The notes under the pieces were generated by a model that was given only the letters and a program-made list of their open reading frames with translations, searched no databases and had not been told where the DNA came from. From a virus: a stretch of DNA of 36,043 bases. Shown here piece after piece: positions 15,637 through 23,855 of this stretch. A program made the position numbers and the translations under genes. The DNA lies in the IMG/VR virus record IMGVR_UViG_3300009149_006374, positions 1-36,043 of that record; one strand, written 5' to 3'. The stretch's first letter is position 1, and each line of letters starts with the position of its first letter.

Positions 15637-16488
15637 ATGGAAAAAGAATGTTTACCAGATATACAATGCACAAAACCCGATATTCAAATTCCCATAATGG
15701 AAGTCGGAGTTGAGAATGTTGAAGTTCCATTTAGATTAGAATCTAAGTATGGCGGTTTTCATCAACTAAATGCTAATGTATCATTGACCACAAATCTTGA
15801 TGAAAACACCAAAGGTATTTCAATGTCTCGACTCCTTCTAACATTAAAACCGTATTTAGATTTGCCATTAAAAAGAACTTTAATAAAAGAGATACTTGAT
15901 AATCTTATTAAAAATCTCGAAACATCAATGGCATCGATGAAGTTTGAATTTAGAATGCCAATTATTAGAAAATCAATTTTGTCAGATAACGAATTTCCTA
16001 TTTATTATAAATGCAAATTTCAAATGTTAAGACAAAAAGATGATCATGGAGACAGCACTTGGTTTTATCAAGGAGTTAGGGTTCAATATGCGTCCTATTG
16101 TCCTTGCTCTGCTGAACTCTGTGGTGCGTTAGATGAAGTTGGTTATCCTCATAACCAAAGATCATTTGCTACCGTTCTGGTGGAGATTGCTGAGCCTCAT
16201 TACGTCTGGCTAGAGGATATCATTGAAGCAGTTGAGTCTCAAATACATACTCTTCCATATCCAATAATCAAAAGAATTGATGAGCAAGAAATTGCCAGAA
16301 TCGCAGCACGGAATCCAATGTTTGTAGAAGATGCAATTCGAAAAATATCTCATGTACTTAATACAAAAAGAGGCATACAAGATTGGATTGTAAAATGTAT
16401 TCACGAAGAATCAATACATACTTCTGAAGCAATAGCAATAAATTGGAAAGGGGTTCCAGGCGGTTTTGACGGAAGGTTTTTTATATGA
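15637..16488 (+). CDS. folE2: GTP cyclohydrolase FolE2 (type IB)
   Basis: The protein has 283 residues, about the usual FolE2 length. It shows family blocks GISMSRLL, the YCPCS motif with C155 and C157, PHNQRS with H172, and a C-terminal PIIKRIDEQE...RNPMFVEDAIR helix block. FolE2 converts GTP to 7,8-dihydroneopterin triphosphate and formate with a metal less strict than the zinc of FolE1. This product starts folate, biopterin and queuosine/7-deazaguanine synthesis. In phages such an enzyme usually serves 7-deazaguanine DNA modification, but QueD, QueE, QueC and the transglycosylase are not in the window, so that use is inference. It lies in the operon after the polymerase genes and overlaps the next gene by ATGA. 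Confidence 0.93.
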   Translation: MEKECLPDIQCTKPDIQIPIMEVGVENVEVPFRLESKYGGFHQLNANVSLTTNLDENTKGISMSRLLLTLKPYLDLPLKRTLIKEILDNLIKNLETSMASMKFEFRMPIIRKSILSDNEFPIYYKCKFQMLRQKDDHGDSTWFYQGVRVQYASYCPCSAELCGALDEVGYPHNQRSFATVLVEIAEPHYVWLEDIIEAVESQIHTLPYPIIKRIDEQEIARIAARNPMFVEDAIRKISHVLNTKRGIQDWIVKCIHEESIHTSEAIAINWKGVPGGFDGRFFI

Positions 16489-17039
16489 ATAAAGAATTGT
16501 TTTTTCGAAAAACCCAACCATGGGAAGAAGATAGTTATGAAGTTATAAGATCATCATCAAAGTATAGAAATACTACTTTTAAATCAGTTTATTCTACTAT
16601 TGTTAATTCAAATAAAATATATTGGAAGCTTGGAGATCTGATTAAATTCGATAGTGGTTATCATGATTATTTTCTTAGAAATAATTGGAGATATTGGTAT
16701 TATAACGAAGAGGATAGATATAATTATATAAAGAATAATTGTGGAAGAAATATAAAAGTTCCATTATACGCCGCAAATGAAACAGCAATAATTATCGGAA
16801 GATATAAATGGACAAAATATAAATATTCTACATTTTCAGATTATGGTTCTGTTGTAATGATGTTAACAGGAACTTCTATTGGAAAAGTTAGAAGATACTA
16901 TGTCTGTACCCCTTGGGAAAAAATTGATACATATCCATATCATACCAATGAATATCCTGAATTATTTCAAGGAGTAAATCCTCTTAGTGATGTAAATACA
17001 TTTTTACAAAAATTAACAGAGACTATCGGAGCCTTATGA
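16485..17039 (+). CDS. Hypothetical protein, 184 aa, aromatic-rich
   Basis: It is coupled to folE2 by ATGA overlap and to the next gene likewise. The product is unusually rich in Tyr, Trp and basic residues (for example NNWRYWYYNEEDRYNY), with alternating hydrophobic strands (TAIIIGRYKW, VVMMLTG). I do not recognise a family. The composition and strand pattern suggest a small beta-rich protein. No signal peptide or membrane segment is evident. Its position after folE2 does not by itself imply a role in nucleotide metabolism. Confidence 0.7.
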   Translation: MNKELFFRKTQPWEEDSYEVIRSSSKYRNTTFKSVYSTIVNSNKIYWKLGDLIKFDSGYHDYFLRNNWRYWYYNEEDRYNYIKNNCGRNIKVPLYAANETAIIIGRYKWTKYKYSTFSDYGSVVMMLTGTSIGKVRRYYVCTPWEKIDTYPYHTNEYPELFQGVNPLSDVNTFLQKLTETIGAL

Positions 17040-17389
17040 CAAAAGAAGATGTATTAGAACTTTATTCTAAAGAAAGAGAATATGAGAAGTGTGTATTCGG
17101 CGACTATAAAAATGTCGAATCATTAAATTTCGCAAGTTTTCTTATATTTATAAAAGAATACTGCGATAAAGCATTAACTGCTTATTCTGGTAAATGGGAA
17201 AAGGATATACCCCCATGGCTTATAACCTGTAAAGAACTTGAAACAGATGGAACCGCCCCAGTAAAAGCATACGAAGAGCTCATAAAAATTATGGCATTAG
17301 CAGGAGCTGCGCTAGAAACATATACAGATATAAATCCTGCGAGATGGCGTGAAGATTTAGAAGCTCACATGAAAAAATGGAAAATATAA
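17036..17389 (+). CDS. Conserved-looking helical hypothetical protein, 117 aa
   Basis: The protein has 117 residues, mainly helical. Segments such as FGDYKNVESLNFASFL, PPWLITCKELE and APVKAYEELIKIMALAGAAL look strongly conserved in type, and I have the impression of similar small proteins in phages and bacteria, but I cannot attach a function. A MazG-like nucleotide pyrophosphohydrolase relation could be considered because it is all-helical, yet the acidic metal motif of MazG is not visible. It starts in the stop of the previous gene (ATGA). Confidence 0.7.
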   Translation: MTKEDVLELYSKEREYEKCVFGDYKNVESLNFASFLIFIKEYCDKALTAYSGKWEKDIPPWLITCKELETDGTAPVKAYEELIKIMALAGAALETYTDINPARWREDLEAHMKKWKI

Positions 17390-17395
17390 AATAAA
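17384..17395 (+). promoter_or_regulatory. ATATAAAATAAA motif, possible promoter element (copy 2)
   Basis: An exact copy of the string at 7413-7424, overlapping the stop of the 117-residue gene and directly before the GGAG of the next gene. A shared position before ribosome sites suggests a promoter or a spacer element; chance recurrence is possible. Confidence 0.2.
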
Positions 17396-17411
17396 GGAGA
17401 AATGAACAAAC

Positions 17412-18164
17412 ATGGAAACAGCAAATTTATCAGATATGATTAAGGATGACACACCCACAGTATTTGAACCAGAAAATTTAGACCTACCCCTTGAAACTGC
17501 AGCGCCAATTGAAGAATCAGTTGATGCGCCAGCCGAGGCACAACCAGCAGAAGAAGTAATTCCAATTACTCCTCTCAACATCTGGTTTGAATCAAATTCA
17601 GCAGCTTTTGAAAATGTAAGAGAAGTTAAAGTTGCTATTCGTGGAGTTGATCCAAGTCAAACTTTGATCATGGCAGTACTTGATGGCAAAGATGAAATTG
17701 AAGGAAACCCAAGTCGTGATCTTCAAGTATTTAAAAATGCAGACACACAGCCAGTATTGAATATGCCTGCTAGTAATATGCAAATTTATAATAATGGATT
17801 CAAACTGGTTTATCCATATGAAGACAATATTGTTATAAAAGCATATGGCGTACGAACAGGCCTTATCTGTGTATTCTGTAATGTAATTGCAAATCAATAT
17901 GTTCCATATAAAGTAATCAAAGTAAAAAAGAAAGATGAAGTAGTAGTGGTTCCAAGATGTGAGGCATCTGATGTTGTAGCAAAACTCGCTTTAGATGCTG
18001 ATCTAGAAGCATTACAATTGCTATATAAACAAAGCAGTAAATCGGTATCAGAGATGACAACAAATTCGTCGGTGATTTCATGGTTGCTTGCAAGACAAAG
18101 CGAAGTAACCGATATCAACCATCACCTGCAAATTGATAACGTTATTATTGATATCTTATCTTAA
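17412..18164 (+). CDS. Hypothetical protein with acidic Pro/Ala-rich N-terminus, 250 aa
   Basis: Residues 1-52 are acidic and rich in Pro and Ala (for example APIEESVDAPAEAQPAEE), probably disordered. Residues about 55-190 form a beta-rich domain (VREVKVAIRGVDPSQTLIMA, then NIVIKAYGVRTGLICVFCN). Residues about 200-250 are helical. No family is recognised. ATG 17412 lies 12 nt from AAAGGAG; the nearer ATG at 17402 is out of frame and opens only 13 codons. The gene is followed by a large RNA hairpin (18171-18232), so it probably ends a transcription or processing unit. The acidic linker plus beta domain resembles some structural or single-stranded-DNA-binding proteins, without proof. Confidence 0.75.
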   Translation: METANLSDMIKDDTPTVFEPENLDLPLETAAPIEESVDAPAEAQPAEEVIPITPLNIWFESNSAAFENVREVKVAIRGVDPSQTLIMAVLDGKDEIEGNPSRDLQVFKNADTQPVLNMPASNMQIYNNGFKLVYPYEDNIVIKAYGVRTGLICVFCNVIANQYVPYKVIKVKKKDEVVVVPRCEASDVVAKLALDADLEALQLLYKQSSKSVSEMTTNSSVISWLLARQSEVTDINHHLQIDNVIIDILS

Positions 18165-18170
18165 GTAGTT

Positions 18171-18232
18171 TGAGATGGGCGAAGTATTCATAGAGAAATC
18201 TATGAAACACAGGCCCTGCTTCGCCCATCTCA
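18171..18232 (+). ncRNA. Two-stem RNA structure in an intergenic gap
   Basis: A perfect 14-bp outer stem pairs TGAGATGGGCGAAG (18171-18184) with CTTCGCCCATCTCA (18219-18232). Inside is a perfect 8-bp stem TTCATAGA/TCTATGAA (18187-18206) capped by a GAAA (GNRA) tetraloop, plus an unpaired ACACAGGCCCTG. There is no T tract afterwards; the next bases are TTCTTAGGAG, the ribosome site of the next gene. It may stall polymerase, mark RNA processing, or control translation of 18247. Confidence 0.6.
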
Positions 18233-18246
18233 TTCTTAGGAGTTAT

Positions 18247-18978
18247 ATGAAAATAAACCCAAATTTAAATTTAATAATGAAAGATTTATATCTTTATGAT
18301 ATAGAAGCATGTCATTATAATATTATGAAACAATTGGGATTAGATATTTCAGAATTAAATGAAAATGATAAGACTGAAAGAAACATCAAGATTGGACAGA
18401 TGATGCGTAAAAATCCAAGACTAACATCTGTTCTTAGAAACACTACCAGTTCAATCATTGATGAATACATAAGAAGAAATAAAGTTCAAGATGATGAAAT
18501 TGTTATTAGACAATATGATGGATTGATATTAAACCGAGGATTACAAGAAACTAATATTGGAAATATTCCATTAAATAAAAGAAAGTTTTATCAAATTTTC
18601 ATCTGTTCAATTGATCGATCAAAATATATATCACTCGATAATGCATTTAAAACATCTGTGAAAGGAGTTCCATTTAGATATCCTCATATAGATGCAATCT
18701 ATGAAAAAATATGCAAATTAAACTTTGGAAAAAAGGGTGCAATTTTCAGAGGGCTACAAATAATAAAAGATAATTTTTTAAACTCCAATGATTCTAAATT
18801 GTTTGGGGTTCCATTAAAGAATGGAAAGTTCAACATATTTCTTACCCGTTATGGAGAGATGCAAGTATCAGAGCAGACATTGAAAATAATGGACACGGAT
18901 GACATTGATAAACAACGATATTTTGATTTCTATATAATACCATTTACAAAGAGTATTGTATATGAATATGTAAGGTGA
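18247..18978 (+). CDS. Unknown protein, possible DNA polymerase palm remnant
   Basis: I start at ATG 18247 because TTAGGAG precedes it; the longer frame from 18175 would be read through the RNA hairpin. The protein has 243 residues. Residues 13-25 (LYLYDIEACHYNI) resemble motif A of family B polymerases (D-x-x-S-L-Y-P-S type), residues about 42-80 are a basic helix with K-x-x-R-N, and VIRQYDGLIL resembles motif C with only one Asp. This could be a reduced palm domain, or an unrelated conserved phage protein. The C-terminal half is alpha/beta and basic. I am not confident of a function. The next gene follows within 10 nt. Confidence 0.7.
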   Translation: MKINPNLNLIMKDLYLYDIEACHYNIMKQLGLDISELNENDKTERNIKIGQMMRKNPRLTSVLRNTTSSIIDEYIRRNKVQDDEIVIRQYDGLILNRGLQETNIGNIPLNKRKFYQIFICSIDRSKYISLDNAFKTSVKGVPFRYPHIDAIYEKICKLNFGKKGAIFRGLQIIKDNFLNSNDSKLFGVPLKNGKFNIFLTRYGEMQVSEQTLKIMDTDDIDKQRYFDFYIIPFTKSIVYEYVR

Positions 18979-18987
18979 GAGGTGATT

Positions 18988-19587
18988 ATGGGAGAAAGAA
19001 TTTTAAATTTAGCAGCAGGAAAATTAAAACCAATTGATTTACATTTACCAGATACAGATAGCTTTAATTACTTTTTGGTTAATATAGATCCAATGTATTA
19101 TCATTATGATAAAGCAGAAGATATTGAAAAAGAATATGATACTTGGAGTGGTGTGACATGTAAAGAATTTTATTGTGTTGAAAAAGCAAGTTCATTCATG
19201 GAACGGACAAAACTCATATTTGATAGAGTATGCGTTTACAGATATCTTGAACATGTCCCTTTTACAGAAGTAGAGTATTTTATTTATCTTCTATCTACAG
19301 TTACAAAAAGCGGTTCGATTGTTGATGTAATTGTTCCAAATTATGAACTTTTAGCAGGTATGATATCACATGAAAATGTTTATAGTCGTGGGTTTGCAGC
19401 TCATAATATTCTTGTAACAACTGAACTATTGAATGAACCATCATGTCCACATGCATCAATATGGACAAAAGATAGAGCTAAATATTTCTTCGAATTAGAA
19501 AAGAGATTTAAAATTATTAATATACAAGAAAACTATCCATTTGATGGAAGAGATATTTACTTAAGAATCATTGCGGGAAGAGTATGA
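18988..19587 (+). CDS. Class I SAM-dependent methyltransferase-like protein
   Basis: I choose ATG 18988, 5-6 nt after GAGAGG; a GTG at 18982 would add two residues. The protein has 199 residues. The N-terminus ERILNLAAGKLKPIDL resembles the glycine-rich SAM-binding loop of type 11 methyltransferases (here LNLAAGK), FLVNIDP matches the acidic strand 2 end, and the middle shows YRYLEHVPFTEVEYFIYLLS then GSIVDVIVPNYELLA, the usual 'EH-L ... L-x-x-G-G-x-L-x-I-x-V-P-N' pattern. The substrate is not evident. The loop is less glycine-rich than normal, so activity is uncertain. The stop overlaps the next ATG (ATGA). Confidence 0.62.
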   Translation: MGERILNLAAGKLKPIDLHLPDTDSFNYFLVNIDPMYYHYDKAEDIEKEYDTWSGVTCKEFYCVEKASSFMERTKLIFDRVCVYRYLEHVPFTEVEYFIYLLSTVTKSGSIVDVIVPNYELLAGMISHENVYSRGFAAHNILVTTELLNEPSCPHASIWTKDRAKYFFELEKRFKIINIQENYPFDGRDIYLRIIAGRV

Positions 19588-19979
19588 AAAAATTATTATA
19601 TCCACATGCAGCAGGTGATTATAATATTGGTGGTCCCCATAGATCTTCTTATCATTATAATATGACATCTCAACCTACCAGAATGGAAAAAATATATAAA
19701 GCTAAAACTGTAATATATTTATATATGGATGGAACTGTTGAAATTGCTAAAGATAGAAATGGAGATCTGGGTATGGTGGATATAGATAAAGTTTCTAAAT
19801 ATTTTTCACAGATTTTAGCAGAAATGAAATTAAAACGTACACAACTTGATATGTTTAAAGAAGGACTATCCGAACTCCTTTATGAAGCAATACAAAAAAC
19901 TTTGAAGGGAGAATACTATGAGAGAGATATTTGCGACCAGAGCACAAGAAATGGGTCTGAATGTAATAGGAGCGCATAA
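19584..19979 (+). CDS. Hypothetical protein, 131 aa
   Basis: It starts in the stop of the methyltransferase-like gene (ATGA overlap). The N-terminus is Tyr/His/Gly-rich, the middle is a strand pair (KTVIYLYMDGTVEIAKDRNG), and the C-terminus helical. The last 62 nt overlap the start of the DUF932-like gene in another frame, which is the longest overlap in the window. The final 20 residues are Cys/Ser/Arg-rich and look less like ordinary protein sequence. No family recognised. Confidence 0.65.
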   Translation: MKKLLYPHAAGDYNIGGPHRSSYHYNMTSQPTRMEKIYKAKTVIYLYMDGTVEIAKDRNGDLGMVDIDKVSKYFSQILAEMKLKRTQLDMFKEGLSELLYEAIQKTLKGEYYERDICDQSTRNGSECNRSA

Positions 19980-20829
19980 AGGTTTATTTACATATGTTGA
20001 TATCTATTCAGAAGTTGTTTATAGACAATTATATACAGGGTTTATCAATGTAAGTGAGGATGAAAAACATCCAACCGATGCAATTCCAACTCCACTTATT
20101 GCAATATATACAAGACCCACACCAGGTGACGATTATCAATATGTTGGTTTTGTTTCTGATTTATACCAGTTCATTGGGAATGATATATTAAACCAGCAAG
20201 TAAGGAATTCAATTCAGGAAATTGGTATGCCAATTGTAACTGAAAATACAATTATGAGTTCAGATTATACAAGGATGCGAAATGAAATCATTATCAGGAG
20301 TAGTCAAAATCACGCACAAACCGGAGACGTCCTCCCAGTTATGGTTGTCAATAACAGTTATAATGGGACTCGTGCTGCTAGTATTTCTTTTGGGTTGGCT
20401 ATGGATTATCACAGCGAGCGCACTATTTTTGCTTTTTCTCTTGGTGAGATGCGTCAGGTTCATATCCAAAATTCTACCACTGAAATGCGATCAGTTGTAA
20501 ATTCATATATGCAGGTCTTTACAGAAAACATTTCGGATATGATTACCCAAAGTTTTAATAGTAGACTAACAGAAATAGAAATGTTAGGAGTTCTTGATCT
20601 AATTGAAAAATATGGTCGTAAAAGAAGAGATACTATTTCAACTCTATTAGAAGAAATTCAACCTGCAGATGCTGGACTACCTTCAGCATGGCAAGTCTTT
20701 TTAGCTATTGTTCGATATAGCAGTTTTGAACCGAATCTTAATATGAAGAGATTACTTGAGAATGCTGCAGAAAGTGTTCTTGTAATACCGCCCCGAATGT
20801 ATGAAGTTTTAAACAGACTTTATTCATAA
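19918..20829 (+). CDS. DUF932-like phage protein
   Basis: The protein has 303 residues. GGGAGA precedes ATG 19918, which favours this start despite the 62-nt overlap with the previous gene. The segment DVLPVMVVNNSYNGTRAAS resembles the 'NSHDGS' core of DUF932, a family common in phages and plasmids with no settled function. The C-terminal part is helical (TRLTEIEMLGVLDLIEKYG and LNMKRLLENAAESVLVIP). A strong rho-independent terminator follows, so this is the last gene of the plus-strand operon that starts before the window. Alternative: an unrelated conserved phage protein. Confidence 0.55.
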   Translation: MREIFATRAQEMGLNVIGAHKGLFTYVDIYSEVVYRQLYTGFINVSEDEKHPTDAIPTPLIAIYTRPTPGDDYQYVGFVSDLYQFIGNDILNQQVRNSIQEIGMPIVTENTIMSSDYTRMRNEIIIRSSQNHAQTGDVLPVMVVNNSYNGTRAASISFGLAMDYHSERTIFAFSLGEMRQVHIQNSTTEMRSVVNSYMQVFTENISDMITQSFNSRLTEIEMLGVLDLIEKYGRKRRDTISTLLEEIQPADAGLPSAWQVFLAIVRYSSFEPNLNMKRLLENAAESVLVIPPRMYEVLNRLYS

Positions 20830-20844
20830 AGGATCCTCCGAAAA

Positions 20845-20883
20845 GAGAGGGGGTTATATATTATACCCCCTCTCATTTTTTTT
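20845..20883 (+). terminator. Strong rho-independent terminator
   Basis: Arms GAGAGGGGG (20845-20853) and CCCCCTCTC (20866-20874) with an AT loop, then A and eight T. It separates the nucleotide/transcription region from the structural module starting at 20916. Confidence 0.93.
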
Positions 20884-20915
20884 GGAACAAAATATAAAAA
20901 AAGGAATAATTATAA

Positions 20916-22160
20916 ATGGCAAGTTCAACACCTTTAGGAAGTGCATGGCATCCTGGAATTACATATGATTTTATATTAAAAATTGGTGATGAGGATCGTT
21001 CGACTGACTTAACTAAAGTTGAAATAAGATCAACAGTTAGTGCTCCATATCAACATATATTTTTAGATGTTTTAATGGATGCACATGATCTTCTATTATA
21101 TGATATGTTCGGACAACAGCTTATAAAATTAAGTATCATATTAAAAGGGAAGGTACCAGAAGATTTAGAACAGGTTAATTTTGAGTTGATGTATATAGAT
21201 ACAGATACTGAATATAGAACTGGTCAGGCAAGTGATCAAGGAGATCAATTCGAAAGAACTAAAGTACGATTGAAAACTGTTTGTGTTGATGCTTATCGAA
21301 CAATGTCAACAATGATTAATAAAATATATTTTAATAAAACTCCATATGATATTATAACAGATTTAGCAAGTATAGTTGGAGCTGAAATTGAATATGATAC
21401 AGCTGGAAGAAGTAGTTTGGCAATAGATCAATTATTAATACCACCAACTACTTTTTATAATGTAGTTAATTATTTAGATAGAACATATGGAGTATTCAAT
21501 GGACCAATGGCATTTCATACAACATATGATAATAAAATTAAACTTCAAAATTTAAATTCAAAACCAAATATGGCTCAAGCAATAACATTACATTTATTAG
21601 CAACTGATATGAATATGGAACCAATAACAACATCAATGGATCCTAAAGTTTTCTACACTACTAGTCCTGTGGTTAGTTCATATAAAGGAAATGCCGTCTT
21701 CTCAGTTGAAGCTCCAATAATAAAATATATTGTAAAACCAAGAAATGTTTTATCAAATACAATCAATGTAGAACTTGAATCGTTTGCATATACATATGGA
21801 ATCATTGAAAAAAATAATCCAAGAATATATTATAATTCCAGCGCAATAAATTCTAGTAAAAGAATTGGTTATGAAAAAGATCAAACAGGTTATGATAACG
21901 ATAGAACATTTATTGTAGCTAATTTAAGTCAAAATATTGCTGATATGGCAACGACAATTGCAACTGTAAGTGGTAATCTTCCAACTTTAAATCTAATGGT
22001 GGTTGGAGATCATGTGAAAATAATAAGCCATTCAGCTGATCATATAAAATTAGGTGGATCATATATTTTAAAAGGTTCTGATATTCAATTTGTAAAAGCA
22101 ACTACTTGGGAATCAATGGCAAGATTGTATATGACAAGAACTAATGTTGCTTCACAATAA
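20916..22160 (+). CDS. Baseplate hub protein, T4 gp27-like
   Basis: The protein has 414 residues and is strand-rich. The middle NKTPYDIITDLASIVGAEI, then LLIPPTTFYNVVNYLDRTYGVF, resembles the gp27/gpD hub fold, where two barrel-like domains form the central hub that holds the tail spike (gp5) and receives the tail tube. The start is ATG 20916 after AAAAGGA. It is the first gene after the terminator and is followed 27 nt later by the terminase; the gap between terminator and start (32 nt) must hold any local promoter. T4-like identity is by pattern and neighbours, not by alignment. Confidence 0.6.
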   Translation: MASSTPLGSAWHPGITYDFILKIGDEDRSTDLTKVEIRSTVSAPYQHIFLDVLMDAHDLLLYDMFGQQLIKLSIILKGKVPEDLEQVNFELMYIDTDTEYRTGQASDQGDQFERTKVRLKTVCVDAYRTMSTMINKIYFNKTPYDIITDLASIVGAEIEYDTAGRSSLAIDQLLIPPTTFYNVVNYLDRTYGVFNGPMAFHTTYDNKIKLQNLNSKPNMAQAITLHLLATDMNMEPITTSMDPKVFYTTSPVVSSYKGNAVFSVEAPIIKYIVKPRNVLSNTINVELESFAYTYGIIEKNNPRIYYNSSAINSSKRIGYEKDQTGYDNDRTFIVANLSQNIADMATTIATVSGNLPTLNLMVVGDHVKIISHSADHIKLGGSYILKGSDIQFVKATTWESMARLYMTRTNVASQ

Positions 22161-22187
22161 ATAGAACAAACTATAAAGGAGTATGGT

Positions 22188-23852
22188 ATGCAAGAAGCTG
22201 CACAAATAATAAGCAATATAGAGAATACAGGTAATTATGTTGCGGAATATTTGCGTTGCAAAAATGACTTTCATTATTTCTGTAGTCATTATATTATGAT
22301 TGAAATACCTGGAGAAGATATTCTTTTAAATCCGTATAATAAACAATCGGAATTAATAGATACAATAGAAAGAAAGAAATATGTTTTAGTATTGAAAAGT
22401 AGACAGATTGGTATATCAACTATTATTCAGGCATACTCTGCTTGGTTAACAGTATTTTTTAATAACGTTGTTATTGGAATTATTTCTAAAGATGGCGCTG
22501 AAGCTACAGATTTTGCAAGAGTTATTCGTGGAATGGTTGAAAAACTTCCTGATTGGATGAAACCATTGGGTGGCTCACAAGGTCGTGGATTATCAAAAAG
22601 AACTGAACGGTCATTTATCTTAACAAATGGTAGTAAGGTTTATGCTTCACCAGTTAACCCAAATGCTCCTGATAAAACTCTTCGTGGTAAGGCATTGACA
22701 TTTTTGGTAATCGATGAGGCAGCATTTGTTGGTCACGTTGAATCAGCATGGACATCAATGGTTCCTGCTCTATCAACAAACCAGATGCAAGCCCGTAAAG
22801 CAGGAATACCTTACGGAACAGTTGTTCTTTCAACGCCCAATAAAACTATTGGTATTGGTCAATGGTATTTTGAACAATACATGCGCGCCATTTCAAGAGA
22901 TGATATTTTTGAACCATTTGTAATTCATTGGAGAATGATTCCTGAATTAGCAAATGATCCATATTGGTATAAAACACAATGTAGATTATTCAATCATGAT
23001 CATAAGAAAATTGCTCAGGAATTGGAACTAAAATTCTTACCAGCAGAAGGTTCATTCTTTGAAGCAGATACAGTTGAGAAGATGCAAAATGCCTGTATTG
23101 AACCAATTGAAAAACTTAGAGTTTTCAATGGAGAGATATGGAAATTTCAAGATGCATTAGCAACTAAAAATTATATGATCGGAGTTGATACAGCTCCTGA
23201 ACATGGGGCAGATAAATCAGCTATTACGGTCTGGGATTATCAAACACTAGAACAGGTTTGGGAATATCAAGGAAAATGTAAGGTATTAGATTTCTTGAAA
23301 GTAGTTCAGATAGCTGCAACTCAATATAGGAATGGACCAATAGTAGTTGAATCAAATTCATATGGAAACCAGGTTGTAGAACATTTAGGTCGTAGTGATT
23401 TTTCAAGTAGATTATATAGAGAAAAACGAGGACCAAATACAGTAGTTCCAGGACTCTCAAACAATGCAAAAACACGACCATTAATGATCGATGCTTTATA
23501 TTCATATTTAAGTCAGTATCCAGAATCTATTAAATCACAAAGATTAGCTCTTGAATTAACAGGTTTAGTATCTAAATCTAGTGGTAAGGTTGAAGCTGAT
23601 ACAGGATGTCACGATGACTTAGCATTATCAGCAGCATGTTGTATGTATGTAAGAAAATATGATCCACCTCTAATGCTTGAAACAGATGGTGGTGTATATT
23701 CAGGAACACTTGATATGATGAAACAAATTGTTGGATTCAATACTGATCTGCCATTTGAAATTAGCAATAATGCAATTATGAAAGCAGTTAAAAATAATTT
23801 AGATAAAAATCTCGGATTTGTGGATATCATGAGTTTATATAATAAGGAATAA
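22188..23852 (+). CDS. terL: Terminase large subunit (TerL, gp17-like)
   Basis: The protein has 554 residues. The ATPase domain has Walker A KSRQIGIST at 70-78, Walker B FLVIDE with D176/E177, and the coupling motif STPN at 215-218. The RNase H-like nuclease domain shows GVDTAPEH with Asp334 and the late acidic pair Asp476/Asp477 in CHDD. TerL pumps DNA into the prohead with ATP and cuts the concatemer. ATG 22188 follows AAAGGAG; an out-of-frame ATG at 22183 stops after a few codons. It lies between the hub-like gene and a metallopeptidase, in a structural block. All active-site residues seem intact. Confidence 0.96.
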   Translation: MQEAAQIISNIENTGNYVAEYLRCKNDFHYFCSHYIMIEIPGEDILLNPYNKQSELIDTIERKKYVLVLKSRQIGISTIIQAYSAWLTVFFNNVVIGIISKDGAEATDFARVIRGMVEKLPDWMKPLGGSQGRGLSKRTERSFILTNGSKVYASPVNPNAPDKTLRGKALTFLVIDEAAFVGHVESAWTSMVPALSTNQMQARKAGIPYGTVVLSTPNKTIGIGQWYFEQYMRAISRDDIFEPFVIHWRMIPELANDPYWYKTQCRLFNHDHKKIAQELELKFLPAEGSFFEADTVEKMQNACIEPIEKLRVFNGEIWKFQDALATKNYMIGVDTAPEHGADKSAITVWDYQTLEQVWEYQGKCKVLDFLKVVQIAATQYRNGPIVVESNSYGNQVVEHLGRSDFSSRLYREKRGPNTVVPGLSNNAKTRPLMIDALYSYLSQYPESIKSQRLALELTGLVSKSSGKVEADTGCHDDLALSAACCMYVRKYDPPLMLETDGGVYSGTLDMMKQIVGFNTDLPFEISNNAIMKAVKNNLDKNLGFVDIMSLYNKE

Positions 23853-23855
23853 AAA

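Noticed and set aside
18175-18246. In-frame 24-codon extension of the 18247 gene starting at ATG 18175
   Set aside because: It would be read through the perfect 14-bp hairpin and has no ribosome site, while TTAGGAG lies right before ATG 18247.
20832-20840. GGATCC palindrome before the terminator
   Set aside because: A six-base palindrome is expected by chance many times in the window.
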